64,000 nucleotides of DNA from an uncultured Alphaproteobacteria bacterium (GTDB lineage Bacteria; Pseudomonadota; Alphaproteobacteria; HIMB59; GCA-002718135): the NCBI GenBank assembly GCA_902614395.1, contig CACMKW010000005.1, forward strand, positions 1 through 64,000. Direction: 5' to 3'. Position 1 is the first letter of the stretch, and the number at the start of each line of letters is the position of its first letter. Of the stretch, positions 18,796-31,373 are shown in pieces. A program made the translations under genes and the position numbers. The notes below the pieces were generated by a model that was not told where the DNA came from, did no database searches, and saw only the letters and a list, made by a program, of their open reading frames with translations.

Positions 18796-20346
18796 ATGAA
18801 AAATTACCCCTTCTGGAAATCATTTACAGTAGTATCATTAGTCTTATTAGGAATAATTTTTGCAATTCCTTCAATTATTTATGATGAAGATTCAGAAAAC
18901 TGGTTTTTAAAAAATAAGATTAATTTAGGTTTAGACTTACAAGGTGGATCATATTTGTTATTAGAAGTTCAACTAGACGTTTTGTATAAAGAAGAATTGG
19001 ATAATTTTGTCGATAGTGTTCGTTTGATTTCTAGAGATCAAGCTGTAAAAATTGAAAAAATTGATATTCAAGAAAATGAGGTTGTTGTTTTTTTTGGTAA
19101 TAAAGAGAAGATAAAAGATATTAAAGATAGTTTTTTTCAAATGTACAGAGGAGTTACTTTACAAATTAATAACAATAAACTCAGTATAATGTTAAATGAT
19201 GAATATAGAAAAATTATTCAAGACTCAGCAATTAAGCAATCACTTGAAATTGTTAGAAAAAGAATTGATGAATCTGGTACTAAAGAACCTTTAATTCAAA
19301 GATCTGGCAAAAAGAGAATACTTTTACAATTACCAGGAGTAAAAGACCCTGAAAGAATTAAAGATTTATTAGGTAAAACAGCCAAATTAACTTTTCACAT
19401 CGTTGATAATGAGAATACATCTGCTCTTCAAAACAACTTAGCGCCTTTTGGAAAAATTATTGTTCCAGACATGTATGAAGAAAATACAAAATATTTATTA
19501 GATAAAAGATCAGTTGTAGGTGGAGAAAATTTAGTTGATGCCAAAGGTTCATTTGATCAAACAGAAGGTCATGCAGTGTCATTCCGTTTTGATACAGAAG
19601 GTGCGCAAAAATTTGGTAAAGTTACAACAAACAATATTGGTAAAAATCTCGCTGTTGTATTAGATGGTGTGGTCATTACAGCTCCAAGAATTAGCAGTGC
19701 TATTACGGGAGGCTCTGGGATCATAACTGGAAATTTTAATGCCCAGGAAGCATCTGATTTAGCTGTTTTATTAAGAGCTGGTGCTTTGCCAGCGCCTTTA
19801 GAAATAGTTGAAGAAAGATCAGTAGGGGCTGGTTTAGGAGCAGACTCTATAGCTGCTGGTCAAATAGCTGCTATTATTGGTATGGTTTTAGTGTGTATAT
19901 TTATGATACTCATATATGGAACTTTTGGTGCTCTAGCTAATGTTTCATTAATAGTAAATTTATTTATAATTATTTCATTATTAGGAACAATTGGCGCAAC
20001 ATTAACATTGCCTGGTATAGCTGGTATTGTATTAACAATAGGAATGGCAGTAGACGCAAACGTTCTAATTTTTGAAAGAATTAAAGAAGAGAGTTTAAAA
20101 CAAACAAAAGTTTTTCAGATTGTAAAAAATGGTTTCGATAGAGCGATGTCAACTATACTTGATGCCAATATTACTACTTTAATTGCTGCTGTCTTACTAT
20201 TTGCATTTGGATCTGGTCCAATAAGAGGTTTTTCAATTACATTATCTTTGGGTGTGATAGCGTCAATGTTCACAGCTTTAATGCTTACAAATTTTTTAGT
20301 ATATATGTACTTATCATTTGCAAATAAAAAGGAATTAAAACTATAA
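18796..20346 (+). CDS. secD: Protein translocase subunit SecD
   Basis: INLGLDLQGGSYLLLEV; AVDANVLIFERIKEE. Confidence 0.95.
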   Translation: MKNYPFWKSFTVVSLVLLGIIFAIPSIIYDEDSENWFLKNKINLGLDLQGGSYLLLEVQLDVLYKEELDNFVDSVRLISRDQAVKIEKIDIQENEVVVFFGNKEKIKDIKDSFFQMYRGVTLQINNNKLSIMLNDEYRKIIQDSAIKQSLEIVRKRIDESGTKEPLIQRSGKKRILLQLPGVKDPERIKDLLGKTAKLTFHIVDNENTSALQNNLAPFGKIIVPDMYEENTKYLLDKRSVVGGENLVDAKGSFDQTEGHAVSFRFDTEGAQKFGKVTTNNIGKNLAVVLDGVVITAPRISSAITGGSGIITGNFNAQEASDLAVLLRAGALPAPLEIVEERSVGAGLGADSIAAGQIAAIIGMVLVCIFMILIYGTFGALANVSLIVNLFIIISLLGTIGATLTLPGIAGIVLTIGMAVDANVLIFERIKEESLKQTKVFQIVKNGFDRAMSTILDANITTLIAAVLLFAFGSGPIRGFSITLSLGVIASMFTALMLTNFLVYMYLSFANKKELKL

Positions 20347-21245
20347 TGTTTGGTTTAAATAAAATTATTCCTGTTGAGCCTAATATAAATTTTTTAGGTT
20401 TAAGAAGAAATTTTTTAATTTTTTCTATTTTAGCAATATTAATTTCAATTGGTCTGTTAAGTATAAAAGGTTTAAATCTTGGTATTGATTTTAAAGGAGG
20501 TACTTTAATTGAGGTAAGTACAAAAAATACTTCAATCGGTGAACTAAGAGAAATTTTATCTTCTTCTTATAATGATGTATCTTTACAGGAATTTGGTAAT
20601 GAGAATATTATTTTAATAAGACTTCAAAATAAAAGTAATCAAGAAAGTATTGAAACAGTTAATTCTGTCAAAAATTTAATTCAAGACAAGGTTGTTGAGT
20701 TTAGAAGGTCTGAATTTGTTGGTCCTACAATTAGTTCTGAACTTCTGTTTAGAGGATTTCAAGCTGTTTCTTTTGCACTAATTGCCATTTTAATTTACAT
20801 TTGGCTGCGTTTTGAATGGCAATTTGGTTTCGGCGCAGTTGTTGCATTAACTCATGATGTATTGTTTACTCTTGGATTGCTATCTATTCTTAATGTAGAA
20901 TTTTCTCTTGCAACAATAGCAGCAATACTTACAATTGCTGGATATTCTATTAATGATACAGTAGTGATATTTGATAGAGTTCGTGAAAATTTAAGAAAAT
21001 ATAAAAAACTCGAATTAGTAGATTTATTTAACTTATCAGTTAATAACACTTTATCGAGAACTATAATGACAAGTTTAACAACGCTTCTTGCATTAGTTTC
21101 TTTATTTATATTTGGAGGAGAGGTTATTAGACCTTTCGCTTTAACAATGATTATAGGTGTAATAATTGGAACTTATTCATCTGTTTTTATTGCGGTCCCA
21201 ACTTTATTAATTTTTAAGTTCAGACCGCAAGATGAAGATGATTAA
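20346..21245 (+). CDS. secF: Protein translocase subunit SecF
   Basis: GLNLGIDFKGGTLIEV; GYSINDTVVIFDRVREN. Confidence 0.95.
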   Translation: MFGLNKIIPVEPNINFLGLRRNFLIFSILAILISIGLLSIKGLNLGIDFKGGTLIEVSTKNTSIGELREILSSSYNDVSLQEFGNENIILIRLQNKSNQESIETVNSVKNLIQDKVVEFRRSEFVGPTISSELLFRGFQAVSFALIAILIYIWLRFEWQFGFGAVVALTHDVLFTLGLLSILNVEFSLATIAAILTIAGYSINDTVVIFDRVRENLRKYKKLELVDLFNLSVNNTLSRTIMTSLTTLLALVSLFIFGGEVIRPFALTMIIGVIIGTYSSVFIAVPTLLIFKFRPQDEDD

Positions 21246-21838
21246 GCGTTATTTAAGTTTTCAGTAACTTTTTCCCAATTAACTAAATTATCAATAAAAG
21301 CTTTTAAATAATCAGGTCTTCTATTTCTATAATCAACATAATATGAATGTTCCCAAACATCACATCCAAGTAAAGGAATTTGACCATGTACAATTGGGTT
21401 TTCTCCATTTGGAGTTTTAGTAATTTCTAATTTTCCATTATTTAGAACTAACCAACACCAACCTGATCCAAATTGACCAATGCCTGCATTTATAAAATCT
21501 TCTTTCATTTTTTCAACTGAACCAATATCTGAAACTATCTTATTTTCGAGCTCAGAGGGAATTTTTCCATCTGGATTATTTTTCATTACTTCCCAAAAAT
21601 GAACATGATTTATATGTTGTGCTACATTATTAAATACTGGAGCATTTTTTTGATAAGAGTTTATAACTATATCATTAACGTTATCGTCTCCTATATTTTG
21701 TTCTTTAATAAACTTATTTCCATTAGTAATGTAAGCCATGTGATGCTTATCATGATGCAACTCTAAAGTTTCAGCCGACATATACGGCATTAGAGCATCT
21801 TTACTATAGGGTAGATCTGGTAACTCTAGATTTATCAT
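21242..21838 (-). CDS. sodB: Superoxide dismutase (Fe/Mn family)
   Basis: LPYSKDALMPYMSAETLELHHDKHH; DVWEHSYYVDYRNRRPDYLKAF. Confidence 0.93.
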   Translation of the reverse strand: MINLELPDLPYSKDALMPYMSAETLELHHDKHHMAYITNGNKFIKEQNIGDDNVNDIVINSYQKNAPVFNNVAQHINHVHFWEVMKNNPDGKIPSELENKIVSDIGSVEKMKEDFINAGIGQFGSGWCWLVLNNGKLEITKTPNGENPIVHGQIPLLGCDVWEHSYYVDYRNRRPDYLKAFIDNLVNWEKVTENLNNA

Positions 21839-21853
21839 TTTATTTCCTTTGAT

Positions 21854-24658
21854 TTATAAAATTTTCTTTAAAAATTCACCTGTAAAGCTTTTTTTATTAT
21901 TTGCAATATCTTCGGGGGTACCAGTTCCAACAATTTGACCACCATTTACACCTCCTAGAGGACCCAGATCAATTATATGATCAGCTGTTTTAATAACATC
22001 AAGATTATGTTCAATAACGATTACAGTATTACCTTCATCGACAAGAGTATGAAGAATTTTAAGTAATTTTTTCACATCATCAAAATGAAGACCAGTAGTT
22101 GGTTCATCAAGAATATATAGTGTTTTTCCTGTTGATCTTTTTGATAATTCTTTTGATAATTTTATCCTTTGCGCTTCACCACCTGATAAAGTAGTAGCTG
22201 ATTGACCAATTTTTATATAATCTAATCCAACATCCATTAGAGTTTGTAGTTTTTGTTTTATTGCAGGAATTTTATCAAAAAACTTATAACCTTCTTCAAC
22301 AGTCATTTCTAAAACATCTGAAATAGATTTATCTTTATATTTTACTTCTAAAGTTTCTCTATTATACCTTTTACCTTTACAAATATCACACTCGACATAA
22401 ACATCGGCTAAAAAATGCATTTCTATTTTTTTTACTCCATCACCTTCGCATGATTCACATCTACCGCCTTTAACATTAAATGAAAAACGACCTGGTTTGT
22501 AGCCTCTAGCACTTGACTCATTTAAATTAGCAAACCAATCTCTAATTGGAGTAAAGCATCCTGTGTATGTTGCTGGATTTGATCTGGGCGTTCTTCCAAT
22601 GGGAGATTGATCTATATCAATCACTTTATCGATATGATTAATACCTTTAAAGTTAAAACGACTTTCATCTTTATTTAGAGATTTATTGAAATATTCATCT
22701 AATCTTTGATATAATGTATCAATTATTAATGAAGATTTTCCACTTCCAGAGACACCCGTTACAGTAATAAAATTTCCTAGTGGTAATGTAATATTAAGAT
22801 TATCCAAATTATTTGTTTTAATTTTATTAAGTTTGAAAACTTTGTTTTTATTAAATTTTCTTCTACTTTTTGGAACTTCTATTTCTAAAGATTTATTTAA
22901 ATATTTTGCTGTCAAACTTTTATTATTTTTTAATATTTTTTTAAGTTCTCCCTCTGCAATTATATGACCTCCATTAACACCAGCTTTCACACCTATATCA
23001 ATTATATGATCAGATTGTCTAATTGCGTCTTCATCATGTTCAACAACAATTACTGTATTCCCCAAATCTCTTAATCTAAATAATGTTTCTATTAGTTGTT
23101 GATTATCTTTTTGGTGTAATCCAATAGAAGGTTCATCCAAAACATATAAAACTCCCGTTAAACCAGAACCAATTTGACTTGCTAATCTAATTCTTTGACT
23201 TTCACCTCCAGATAAAGTTTTGCTTGCTCTTGCTAATGATAGATAATCTAAACCGACTCTATTTAAAAAAACTAATCTATCCTTAATTTCTTTAATTACT
23301 CCTTCTGCAATTTTTTTATTATTTTTGTCAAGTTTACCCTCAAGTGATGAAAACCAACTTAAACACTCACTAATTGATTTTTTTGTAATATTACCAATAT
23401 GATTTTCATCAATTCTTACAGCCAAAGCTTTCTCATTAAGTCGGTAACCTTTACAAACTTCACAGTCTCTTTCAGATAAATATTTTTCTAATTCATATTG
23501 AAGCCACCATCTCTCAGTTTCTTCATATTTTCGGTCAATAAAGTTAATTATACCTTCAAAATCATATAAAAAATTTAATTCACTGTTTTCATCTCCATAA
23601 AGAATAATATTTTTTATTTTTTTTGGAATTTGACTCCATGGAACATTTTTTTTTACTTTAAATTGTTTTAAAATTTTATCTATTGTTTCAACAAAATATT
23701 TTTTTTGATAACCAAATACTTTCGTTTCCCATGGCTTAATAGCTCCATCAGATATTGATCTTGTCTCATCGGGCACAATTTTGTTTTCATCAAAATATTT
23801 TTCAACTCCTAGTCCATCACATTCAGAACAAGCACCTTGTGGAGCATTAAAACTAAATAATCTAGGTTCAATTTCTTCAATACTAAATCCAGATACAGGG
23901 CATGCAAATTTTGATGAAAATATCGATATTTTATTTGTATCTAGATTCTCTAAATATAATAAACCATCAGAGAGTGTTAACGCAACTTCTATACTTTCAC
24001 TCAGTCTTTGTTGGATATTTTTTTTTACAACAAGTCGATCAATTACAACATCAATATTGTGTTTAAAATTCTTTTTAAGTGAAGGTACTTCATCTATATC
24101 ATAAACAATATTATCTACTTTAAGACGTTGATAACCTCTTTTTTTTAAATCTTCTATTTCTTTTCGATATTCACCTTTTCTATCCCTAACTATTGGAGAT
24201 AAAATATAAATTCTCTTATCAATATTATTATTAATTATTAGATCAGTCATTTCACTTACTGATTGTGATTTAATTGGTTTACCAGTTGTTGGAGAGTAAG
24301 GAACGCCAACTCTAGCATATAAAACTCTAAGGTAATCATAAATTTCAGTAACAGTTCCAACTGTACTTCTTGGATTTTTTTGTGTTGTTTTTTGTTCAAT
24401 AGAAATAGCAGGTGATAGACCGTCAATACTATCTACATCAGGTTTATTCATCATTTGAAGAAATTGCCTTGCATATGCAGAAAGACTTTCAACATACTTT
24501 CTTTGTCCCTCAGAATAAATTGTATCAAATGCTAATGTCGATTTTCCTGAGCCACTCACACCAGTTATTACTACGAGTTTATTTTTTGGTATTTCTAAGT
24601 TTATATTTTTAAGATTGTGCTCTCTTGCACCTTTTATAACAATTTTATCTAAATTCAT
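21854..24658 (-). CDS. uvrA: Excinuclease ABC subunit A
   Basis: [49 protein letters not shown]; zinc-finger cysteines. Confidence 0.97.
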   Translation of the reverse strand: MNLDKIVIKGAREHNLKNINLEIPKNKLVVITGVSGSGKSTLAFDTIYSEGQRKYVESLSAYARQFLQMMNKPDVDSIDGLSPAISIEQKTTQKNPRSTVGTVTEIYDYLRVLYARVGVPYSPTTGKPIKSQSVSEMTDLIINNNIDKRIYILSPIVRDRKGEYRKEIEDLKKRGYQRLKVDNIVYDIDEVPSLKKNFKHNIDVVIDRLVVKKNIQQRLSESIEVALTLSDGLLYLENLDTNKISIFSSKFACPVSGFSIEEIEPRLFSFNAPQGACSECDGLGVEKYFDENKIVPDETRSISDGAIKPWETKVFGYQKKYFVETIDKILKQFKVKKNVPWSQIPKKIKNIILYGDENSELNFLYDFEGIINFIDRKYEETERWWLQYELEKYLSERDCEVCKGYRLNEKALAVRIDENHIGNITKKSISECLSWFSSLEGKLDKNNKKIAEGVIKEIKDRLVFLNRVGLDYLSLARASKTLSGGESQRIRLASQIGSGLTGVLYVLDEPSIGLHQKDNQQLIETLFRLRDLGNTVIVVEHDEDAIRQSDHIIDIGVKAGVNGGHIIAEGELKKILKNNKSLTAKYLNKSLEIEVPKSRRKFNKNKVFKLNKIKTNNLDNLNITLPLGNFITVTGVSGSGKSSLIIDTLYQRLDEYFNKSLNKDESRFNFKGINHIDKVIDIDQSPIGRTPRSNPATYTGCFTPIRDWFANLNESSARGYKPGRFSFNVKGGRCESCEGDGVKKIEMHFLADVYVECDICKGKRYNRETLEVKYKDKSISDVLEMTVEEGYKFFDKIPAIKQKLQTLMDVGLDYIKIGQSATTLSGGEAQRIKLSKELSKRSTGKTLYILDEPTTGLHFDDVKKLLKILHTLVDEGNTVIVIEHNLDVIKTADHIIDLGPLGGVNGGQIVGTGTPEDIANNKKSFTGEFLKKIL

Positions 24659-24715
24659 GAATATTAGTGTTATCTAATAACGTTAATATGTTATATGGAT
24701 ATATATAGAATTCTT

Positions 24716-25189
24716 ATGGTTGGTAGTGTTAATAAGACAATTTTATTAGGAAACTTGGGAAGAGATCCTGAGATTAGGTCTATGCAATCTGGAGCAAAAA
24801 TGGCTTCATTTTCAATTGCAACATCAAAAAGATGGAAAGATAGAAATACTCAAGAACAAAAAGAAAAAACATCTTGGCATAACATTGTTGTTTTTGGAGA
24901 CGGCTTAGTTGATATAGTAGAAAAATATGTAAAAAAAGGATCTAAAATTTATGTTGAAGGAGAGCTTCAAACAAGGAAATGGCAAGATAAAGATGGAAAT
25001 GATAGATACACTACAGAGGTCATTTTACAGGGATATAATTGTAATTTAACCCTATTAGACAGCAGAAATAGTAATTCTCAAGTATCAGATAATTCACAAG
25101 AAATGGATCAATCTAAGCCAATTGAAGACAATTCTTTTGAAAATCAATCAAGTGATTCTGATGATTTAGATGAAGATATACCTTTTTAA
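24716..25189 (+). CDS. ssb: Single-stranded DNA-binding protein
   Basis: NKTILLGNLGRDPEIRSMQSG; acidic C-terminal tip DEDIPF; start moved to MVGSVNK. Confidence 0.93.
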   Translation: MVGSVNKTILLGNLGRDPEIRSMQSGAKMASFSIATSKRWKDRNTQEQKEKTSWHNIVVFGDGLVDIVEKYVKKGSKIYVEGELQTRKWQDKDGNDRYTTEVILQGYNCNLTLLDSRNSNSQVSDNSQEMDQSKPIEDNSFENQSSDSDDLDEDIPF

Positions 25190-25331
25190 ATATATTTATT
25201 AGATATTATTATTTAATTACTGAAAAATATACATATTTTAATATAATTTAATCATTTATTTATATTGGTTTAAATTGTGCTTTTTGATATAAAAAATTCT
25301 TTATTTTTCTTAGAAAACTTGGATTTTTTTA

Positions 25332-28010
25332 GTGCCTGACGATATAGATACATCAAATAACGACAATCAAGAACCTACTAATATACCTTCAGTAAGTTTA
25401 GAGCAAGAAATGCAAAAATCCTACCTGGATTACGCAATGTCTGTAATAGTTAGTAGGGCACTTCCAGACTGTAGAGATGGCTTAAAGCCAGTTCACAGAA
25501 GAATATTGTATTCTATGAGTGAGTCAGGGTACAATTTTAATAAACCATATAAAAAATCTGCAAGAATAGTCGGTGATGTAATGGGTAAATATCATCCTCA
25601 TGGAGACTCAGCTATTTACAATTCTATGGTTAGAATGGCACAAGATTTTTCTATGCGATTAGAGTTAGTTGATGGTCAAGGAAATTTTGGATCTTTAGAT
25701 GGAGATCCTCCTGCAGCAATGAGATACACAGAGGCACGACTTGCTAAAGTATCTGAGAGGCTTGTTGAAGATATTGATAAAAATACAGTTTCGTTTCAAC
25801 CTAATTATGATGACACAACAAAAGAACCTTCAGTTTTGCCATCCCAATTTCCAAATCTTTTAGTTAATGGTGCATCGGGAATTGCAGTTGGAATGGCGAC
25901 TAATATTGCCCCTCATAACTTAGGAGAAGTAATAGATGCATCTTTATATCTTATTAAAAATCCAGATTGTAATATCTCAGATCTTCAAAAATATATTTTT
26001 GGTCCTGATTTCCCAACAGGAGGTCAAATAATCGGTAAAAAAGGCATAACCGAAGCTTTTGAAACTGGAAAAGGAGGGTGTGTAGTTAGATCGAAAACTA
26101 GTATTGAAAATTTTAAAAAGGATAGAGAGGCAATTATTCTCCATGAAATACCTTATCAGGTTAATAAATCAAAATTATTAGAAAGGATTGCAGAAATTGT
26201 AAAAAATGGAATTGTTGAAGGAATTTCAGATTTAAGAGATGAGTCAGATAGAAACGGTGTTAGGGTTGTGATAGAATTAAAAAAAGATGTAGACTCAAAT
26301 ATTATTCTCAATCAATTATATAAACATACTTTAATTCAAACAACATTCAATTCTAATATGCTTGCTTTAAATAAAGGTAAGCCGGAACAAATGAATTTAA
26401 AAGAAATTTTATCTTCATTTTTAGATTTCAGAGAAGAAGTAATAATAAAAAGAACATTATTTGACCTTAATAAAGCTAGAGAAAAAGCTCATATTTTAGT
26501 TGGATTGGTTGTTACTAATGAACATATTGATGAAATTATAGAATTAATAAAAAGTTCAAAAGATACAAAAGAAGCAAAAGAAAAATTAATTAAGAAGAAA
26601 TGGAAAGTATCTAAACAAAATCTTAATTTTATTAAATTAGTTGAGGACGATACTGTAGAGTTAAAAAGCAACACATTCAATTTTTCTGATGCACAGGCTA
26701 AAGCTATTTTAGAATTAAGATTACAAAAATTAACTGCTTTAGAAAGAGAAGATATACAAAAAGATTTAGAAAGTTTAATTTTAGAAATTAAAAATTACCT
26801 ATCTATACTTAATTCCAGGGATATTCTTCTAAAGGAAATAGAAAATGAATTAACTATAATAAAAAAAGAATTTGCAACTGAAAGACGTAGTGAGATTATT
26901 GATCAAGAATATGAGCAAATAGATGATTTAAGATATATTCAACAAGAAGATATAGTTTTAACTATTTCTAATAATGGATACATAAAAAGATCACTATTAT
27001 CTAATTATCGTTCTCAAAATAGAGGAGGTAAAGGCAAAACTGGTATGTCAACAAGAGAAGAAGATTTTGTTAAAGAAATTCACTTTGCAGATACTCATAC
27101 TAAACTTTTAGTTTTTTCTTCATTAGGAAAAGTTTATTCTTTAAAATCTCATGATGTTCCTGAAGCTGGTTTAAAGGCAAGAGGAAAGCCTATAGTTAAT
27201 TTATTGCCTTTTAAAAATTCTGAAAAAATATCAACTTTTCTACCATTACCTCTAGATGAAAATCAGTGGGAAAAATTTTATGTTATTTTTACAACTAAAA
27301 ATGGAATGGTTAGAAAAAATAAATTAATTGATGTTGCTAAGAGTGGAAAAAGAGAATTGAGGGATTCAGGAAAAGTATCTATTAAGCTTGATGAAAAAGA
27401 TGAATTAATTGGTGTTAAGCTTTGTACTATAGATGATGATATTTTGCTTTCTTCATCAAATGGAAAATGTTTACGTTTTCCTGTTGAAAAATTAAGATTA
27501 TTTTCTGGTTTAAATTCATCAGGTGTAAGGGGCATAAAATTAGATAAGGGTAATACAATTATATCTTTAGCAATTTTAAAACATTCAGTGATTGATATGA
27601 GCATTCGTCAAGAATACTTAAGAGCAGCATCTGAAAGTAGAAAAGAAACTTCATCACTTAAAAATGGATTTGAAGAATTAAATAATAATGAGGAATTTCT
27701 TTTAGCTATAACATCAAAGGGTTTTGGAAAAAGATCATCCGCTTATGAATATAGAATTTCAAACAGAGGAGGAAAGGGTATAACTGGAATAATGACATCT
27801 GAAAAAAATGGTGAAGTTGTTGATTGTTTTGTTGTCCAGGACAATGATGAAATTATTCTTGTTAGTGATAAGGGTCAAATAATTAGAGTTAATGTAAATC
27901 AAATTAGAATAGCTGGAAGATCCACAAAAGGTGTAAGTATTTTTAAGATTCCTGAAAGTGATAGAATTGTTTCTGTTTCTAGAATACAAGAATTTGAAAA
28001 TGATGAATAA
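25332..28010 (+). CDS. gyrA: DNA gyrase subunit A (GTG start)
   Basis: [57 protein letters not shown] GyrA box. Confidence 0.97.
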   Translation: MPDDIDTSNNDNQEPTNIPSVSLEQEMQKSYLDYAMSVIVSRALPDCRDGLKPVHRRILYSMSESGYNFNKPYKKSARIVGDVMGKYHPHGDSAIYNSMVRMAQDFSMRLELVDGQGNFGSLDGDPPAAMRYTEARLAKVSERLVEDIDKNTVSFQPNYDDTTKEPSVLPSQFPNLLVNGASGIAVGMATNIAPHNLGEVIDASLYLIKNPDCNISDLQKYIFGPDFPTGGQIIGKKGITEAFETGKGGCVVRSKTSIENFKKDREAIILHEIPYQVNKSKLLERIAEIVKNGIVEGISDLRDESDRNGVRVVIELKKDVDSNIILNQLYKHTLIQTTFNSNMLALNKGKPEQMNLKEILSSFLDFREEVIIKRTLFDLNKAREKAHILVGLVVTNEHIDEIIELIKSSKDTKEAKEKLIKKKWKVSKQNLNFIKLVEDDTVELKSNTFNFSDAQAKAILELRLQKLTALEREDIQKDLESLILEIKNYLSILNSRDILLKEIENELTIIKKEFATERRSEIIDQEYEQIDDLRYIQQEDIVLTISNNGYIKRSLLSNYRSQNRGGKGKTGMSTREEDFVKEIHFADTHTKLLVFSSLGKVYSLKSHDVPEAGLKARGKPIVNLLPFKNSEKISTFLPLPLDENQWEKFYVIFTTKNGMVRKNKLIDVAKSGKRELRDSGKVSIKLDEKDELIGVKLCTIDDDILLSSSNGKCLRFPVEKLRLFSGLNSSGVRGIKLDKGNTIISLAILKHSVIDMSIRQEYLRAASESRKETSSLKNGFEELNNNEEFLLAITSKGFGKRSSAYEYRISNRGGKGITGIMTSEKNGEVVDCFVVQDNDEIILVSDKGQIIRVNVNQIRIAGRSTKGVSIFKIPESDRIVSVSRIQEFENDE

Positions 28011-28494
28011 AATTGGAATATATCCAGGCACTTTTGACCCCATGACTGCAGGTCATATGGACATAATTAAAAGATCATTAAGAATAGTAGATAATTTAGT
28101 AATAGCTGTCGCTAATAATATTAACAAAAATTCATTATTTAGTGTTCAAGAAAGAATTAATATTATCAAAAGTGATATCAGTTCTGTAAATGAGCTAAAT
28201 TCAAAAATTATAGTTACTGAATTATCAGGATTACTTACAACTTTTGCTAAAGATCAAAATGCCACATGTATAATACGTGGTTTAAGAGCAGTATCTGATT
28301 TTGAGTATGAATTTCAAATGACAGGCATGAACTACCAACTTAACCCCGATATCGAGACAATATTTCTTATGACTTCAGAAAAAAACTCATTCATTTCATC
28401 TAATTTTGTCAAAGAAGTCCACAAACTAGGTGGTGATGTTTCAAATTTTGTTTCTAAAAATACTTTAGAGCAGCTTAATAAAAAAAACTCTTAG
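28003..28494 (+). CDS. coaD: Phosphopantetheine adenylyltransferase
   Basis: [36 protein letters not shown]; overlaps gyrA end. Confidence 0.94.
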   Translation: MNKIGIYPGTFDPMTAGHMDIIKRSLRIVDNLVIAVANNINKNSLFSVQERINIIKSDISSVNELNSKIIVTELSGLLTTFAKDQNATCIIRGLRAVSDFEYEFQMTGMNYQLNPDIETIFLMTSEKNSFISSNFVKEVHKLGGDVSNFVSKNTLEQLNKKNS

Positions 28495-28544
28495 TTAATC
28501 ACTTGCGCTTACAATATTTGAACTATATAGAATACAAATTCGAT

Positions 28545-28620
<76 letters not shown>

Positions 28621-28626
28621 TCCAAA

Positions 28627-28809
28627 ATGAAAAAAGCAAAAATCAAAAATATTGCATCCGGTATTGAGAAAAATTGTGATATTTTAAAAAAAAATGATAA
28701 CATTCTTGAAGTAGTTCTTGAAGGAACAACAATAAAGATCTTGCTTAAAAAAAAGACTAATAAATATATTGGATATTTTAAAGAAATGGAATTTGAGTCT
28801 GATGGTTAA
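28627..28809 (+). CDS. Small hypothetical protein (60 aa)
   Basis: ORF immediately after tRNA-Lys; no recognised motif. Confidence 0.45.
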   Translation: MKKAKIKNIASGIEKNCDILKKNDNILEVVLEGTTIKILLKKKTNKYIGYFKEMEFESDG

Positions 28810-29243
28810 TTTTTATTCCTAATATTTAATTCGTTTTCATAATCAATTTGTACTTGTTTTAAAATTTCTTTTTTTGTTTTTACTTTACCTTTACCTACAC
28901 CAGGGCAATTTTTAGCAATATCGTTATTCCAAGTTTTTGTATTCATATTTTCAGGCCAAAAAGGCCAAGTTCTACATTGTATAGGTCTCGACTTATAAAC
29001 AGTGCATTTGTTATCTTTCAAAAATATGCAATTTCCATTATTTTTTTTTAGTTCCTTTAAGTGAATGAAACCATCAGTTTTTTGACAATAGTTTTTTACA
29101 AAGTTTTGTTCTGTTATTTTAAATCCATCTGAGAATTTTTTAATATCTTTCTTACTTAAATAAACAAAACCATAGGTACCTCTTGAAACACAACAATTTC
29201 CAGAACCCTGGCATTCAAATCTAATACCTTTTTCTATATCCAT
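28806..29243 (-). CDS. YkgJ-family cysteine cluster protein
   Basis: FECQGSGNCC, CIFLKDNKCTVYKSRPIQCRTWPFWPEN. Confidence 0.85.
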   Translation of the reverse strand: MDIEKGIRFECQGSGNCCVSRGTYGFVYLSKKDIKKFSDGFKITEQNFVKNYCQKTDGFIHLKELKKNNGNCIFLKDNKCTVYKSRPIQCRTWPFWPENMNTKTWNNDIAKNCPGVGKGKVKTKKEILKQVQIDYENELNIRNKN

Positions 29244-29248
29244 ATCTA

Positions 29249-31330
29249 TTATCCAGCAGTAAGTGTTAAAATTGCTGCATCTCTTTCTTGAAGATACAAT
29301 AAGTTTCGAAGATTTTCTCCTTCTATGTTTTCCAATTTTGGATTTTTGGATAATATATCTTCTACCATAATTTTAGCATCTTCTAATAGATCGTAATCAA
29401 AACTAAGATCAGCTACATAAAAAGATGGACTGCCAGATTGTTTTTTTCCTAAAATTTCTCCTGGACCTCTTATTTTTAGATCCTCTTCAGCGATTTTAAA
29501 ACCATCATTTGTTTGTTTCATTATATCAATTCTTTGTTTTGAAATTTCCCCAATATTATCTTTATGTAAAAGTATACAATATGATTGAATATCATTTCTG
29601 CCAACACGACCTCTCAATTGATGAAGTTGAGCTAAACCGAACCTTTCTGCATGTTCAATTACGATTGTTGTTGCAGAAGGAATATCTACACCAACTTCAA
29701 TAACAGTTGTTGAAACTAAAATTTTATAATCCTCATTTTTAAACTTTGTCATTATTTCTTCTTTTTCTATTTCACTTAAACGTCCATGCATTAAAAGAAC
29801 TTTATTATTGAAATATTTTTTTAAAATTTTGTATCTTTCCTCCGCAGCTTTTAGATCTAACTCTTCAGATTCTTCTATTAAAGGACATACCCAGTAAAAT
29901 TTAGAAGATGAATTTTTGATTTTTTCTTTAATTCTATCAATAAGTTGATTTTCTTTTTTTAATGACAAAGAGCTAGTTATAATTGGTTTACGACCTAAAG
30001 GTTTTTCAATTAATTTGCTTTCTTTCATATCTCCATATGCTGCTAAAGTTAATGTTCTTGGAATGGGAGTCGCACTCATTACTAAAATATTTGGTTTATG
30101 ATTTTTATGGTTAAATACCATTCTTTGATAAACTCCAAATCTATGCTGTTCATCAATAACTGCCAAACCTAAATTATTAAATTTTACAGTATCTTGTATT
30201 AAAGCATGTGTTCCAATTATAATATCTGCTTTTCCTTTTGCAATTTTATCTAATTTTTCTTTCCTTTCCTTACCTTTATCCTTTCCTGTAAGAACAAGCA
30301 CATTTATTTTTGAATCTTTTAATAAATTTAAAATATTTTCATAATGCTGAAATGCAAGAATTGTAGTAGGCACCATTAAAGCAGATTGAAAATTGCTTTC
30401 AAATACTTTTATCATTGATATTAAAGCTACAATAGTTTTTCCAGAACCCACATCTCCTTGCAACAATCTGATCATTTGATTAGAACTTCCTAGGTCCTGA
30501 AGTATTTCTTTGATTACATTATTTTGTGAATTTGTGAGTTGAAAATCTAAATTACTATAAAATTTATTTAATGTTTTATTTTCACTAGTAATTTTAAGAC
30601 CTTTTTTCTTTTGATTAAAATTTCTCATAATGCCTATAGCTAGTTGATGAGATAATAATTCATCAAATGCTAGTCTTCTTCTGAGCAAATTTTTATTTTT
30701 TATATTATTATCACTTGGATTATGGAGATTTTTAACTACTTCATTCCATTGTTTAAATTTATATTTATTTAATATTGAAGTTTCTATCCATTCATTAAAA
30801 TTTGGTAAATTATTTAATATTTGATTTGTTAATTTATTCATTATTTTTTGATTGAGGCCACTAGTTAAACTGTAAACTGGCTCTTTACTTTTGATTATTT
30901 TATTATTGTTTAAAGCACTTACATGACTGGGGTGCGTTATTTGAAATGTGTTTCTAAAATATTCTAATTTTCCAGATATTAATCTATTTTCATTTGTTGG
31001 AAGCATTTGTCTCAACATAGGATGTCTTGCATTAAAATATACTAAATCAATATTTGTATCTCCACAGATACATTTAATTTTGTAGGGCTGTCTTTTAAAC
31101 CTTGAAGGCTCATGTTTAATAATTTTTAAATTTAATGTTACTAAAGAATTAATTTCAGCATCATGAATATTTTCATAGAATTTTCTTTCAAGAATGTTAT
31201 TTGGTATGTTCCAAACAAAATGAATATTCTTATATATACCTAATTTATTTATAATTTGCTCTAACTTTGGACCAACTCCTTTGAGAGAAGATATTGAAGA
31301 TAATATGTAATTTAATTTTTCTGGTCTCAT
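29249..31330 (-). CDS. recG: ATP-dependent DNA helicase RecG
   Basis: LLQGDVGSGKTIVA, DEQHRFGVYQR, MSATPIPRTL, QLRGRVGR. Confidence 0.95.
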   Translation of the reverse strand: MRPEKLNYILSSISSLKGVGPKLEQIINKLGIYKNIHFVWNIPNNILERKFYENIHDAEINSLVTLNLKIIKHEPSRFKRQPYKIKCICGDTNIDLVYFNARHPMLRQMLPTNENRLISGKLEYFRNTFQITHPSHVSALNNNKIIKSKEPVYSLTSGLNQKIMNKLTNQILNNLPNFNEWIETSILNKYKFKQWNEVVKNLHNPSDNNIKNKNLLRRRLAFDELLSHQLAIGIMRNFNQKKKGLKITSENKTLNKFYSNLDFQLTNSQNNVIKEILQDLGSSNQMIRLLQGDVGSGKTIVALISMIKVFESNFQSALMVPTTILAFQHYENILNLLKDSKINVLVLTGKDKGKERKEKLDKIAKGKADIIIGTHALIQDTVKFNNLGLAVIDEQHRFGVYQRMVFNHKNHKPNILVMSATPIPRTLTLAAYGDMKESKLIEKPLGRKPIITSSLSLKKENQLIDRIKEKIKNSSSKFYWVCPLIEESEELDLKAAEERYKILKKYFNNKVLLMHGRLSEIEKEEIMTKFKNEDYKILVSTTVIEVGVDIPSATTIVIEHAERFGLAQLHQLRGRVGRNDIQSYCILLHKDNIGEISKQRIDIMKQTNDGFKIAEEDLKIRGPGEILGKKQSGSPSFYVADLSFDYDLLEDAKIMVEDILSKNPKLENIEGENLRNLLYLQERDAAILTLTAG

Positions 31331-31373
31331 AGATTTTTATAAAATTATAAACTATATTCTATATTCAATTTTT

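Noticed and set aside
23781-24104. 107-aa plus-strand ORF antisense to uvrA
   Set aside because: Shadow ORF in conserved uvrA; composition is the mirror of the UvrA frame.
24659-24715. Possible LexA/SOS box between uvrA and ssb (several GTTA repeats)
   Set aside because: Spacing does not fit the alphaproteobacterial GTTC-N7-GTTC box; repeats are AT-rich and likely chance.
27278-28043. Two minus-strand ORFs antisense to gyrA (27278-27604, 27759-28043)
   Set aside because: Shadow ORFs within gyrA, no independent evidence.
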